Below, piece after piece: positions 63,761-64,000 of a DNA stretch of 64,000 bases (the stretch's first letter is position 1; the number at the start of each line of letters is the position of its first letter). Origin of the DNA: Bradyrhizobium archetypum (lineage in GTDB: Bacteria > Pseudomonadota > Alphaproteobacteria > Rhizobiales > Xanthobacteraceae); contig NZ_JAAVLW010000003.1 in assembly GCF_013114835.1 (NCBI RefSeq), positions 124,001 to 188,000 on the forward strand, in the 5' to 3' direction. The notes beneath the pieces are model-generated. The model was not told the origin of the DNA. It did not search any database and was given only the letters and a program-made list of their open reading frames with translations. A program made the translations under genes and the position numbers.

Positions 63761-64000
63761 GGACGATATTCTCCGGTCGAATTCTCTAGGGAACCTTGAT
63801 TGAGTCGATTGTCATCATTTTGGCAGCGCTGTCACGCCGAAATTGCACGATGTTCCCGCTGGCGTTGTGACTCTATCCTCAAGATGTGACCACTGGAACA
63901 CAGCGCTAGGCCATTAAAAATCTTTAAGAAATTCAATGGCAAGCAAAGTTCCGCGCGCGATATTGAAGTGATTCTAACTGCACGATTGAGGGAGCGGATA

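Noticed and set aside
63761..64000. A/T-richer end of the window as part of a further gene
   Set aside because: No start, stop pattern or motif supports a gene in these 240 bases; it may be a promoter region for something beyond the window.

Overview
The window looks like chromosomal DNA of a high-G+C alphaproteobacterium of the Bradyrhizobium/Nitrobacteraceae type. The clues are gene content and order (ubiG, ppiC-argJ-mutT, secA, xerD-accA, aroK-aroB, bolA/J-domain/cobS/cobT, rpmB/DUF3108/SUV3-like helicase/S4/fdxA/carD), the DUF1236, DUF2336 and DUF3108 families, and many intergenic palindromic repeats. The genus is inferred from pattern recognition; no database search was run.

Layout. 1-9602: lysC (cut by the window edge), a PH-domain membrane protein, ubiG, an EamA transporter, a nit/grx/DUF1178/comF group, a methyltransferase, mutT, argJ and a parvulin-type isomerase. 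9952-22438: secA, a lipoprotein L,D-transpeptidase, accA, xerD, a 48-residue membrane protein, aroK-aroB, a CorC/HlyC-type protein, bolA and a J-domain protein. 22580-25601: two divergent citrate synthase paralogues, one with an N-terminal DNA-binding domain, and a DedA protein. 25907-30017: cobS, cobT (aerobic cobaltochelatase) and a TAT-exported phytase-like esterase. 30105-35474: two flavin oxidoreductases, a DUF2336 protein and a DUF2235 hydrolase.

35650-39097 is a low-G+C island. It holds a HARE-HTH/Nudix protein, an overlapping gene for a large protein ending in a nucleoside phosphorylase (nucleosidase) domain, and a divergent SAM methyltransferase. It is the best candidate here for an undescribed system, possibly nucleotide-directed defence. 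39269-46848 returns to the conserved run rpmB, DUF3108, helicase, S4 protein, fdxA, carD.

47207-53000 carries exported or envelope proteins (DUF1236/peptidoglycan-binding protein, M48 lipoprotein protease, SNase-like protein), a decayed IS481-type transposase remnant and a decayed VOC pseudogene. 53376-60607 is an acyl-CoA catabolism cluster: solute-binding protein, PaaG-like isomerase, VOC protein, a second crotonase, a pair of acyl-CoA dehydrogenases and an SDR. 60688-63760 holds a GlsB-type membrane protein, a YidB/DUF937 protein, a ketopantoate reductase-like enzyme and two small exported proteins. No tRNA, rRNA, CRISPR array, complete insertion sequence or prophage was seen. At least six kinds of palindromic or modular repeat lie between genes.
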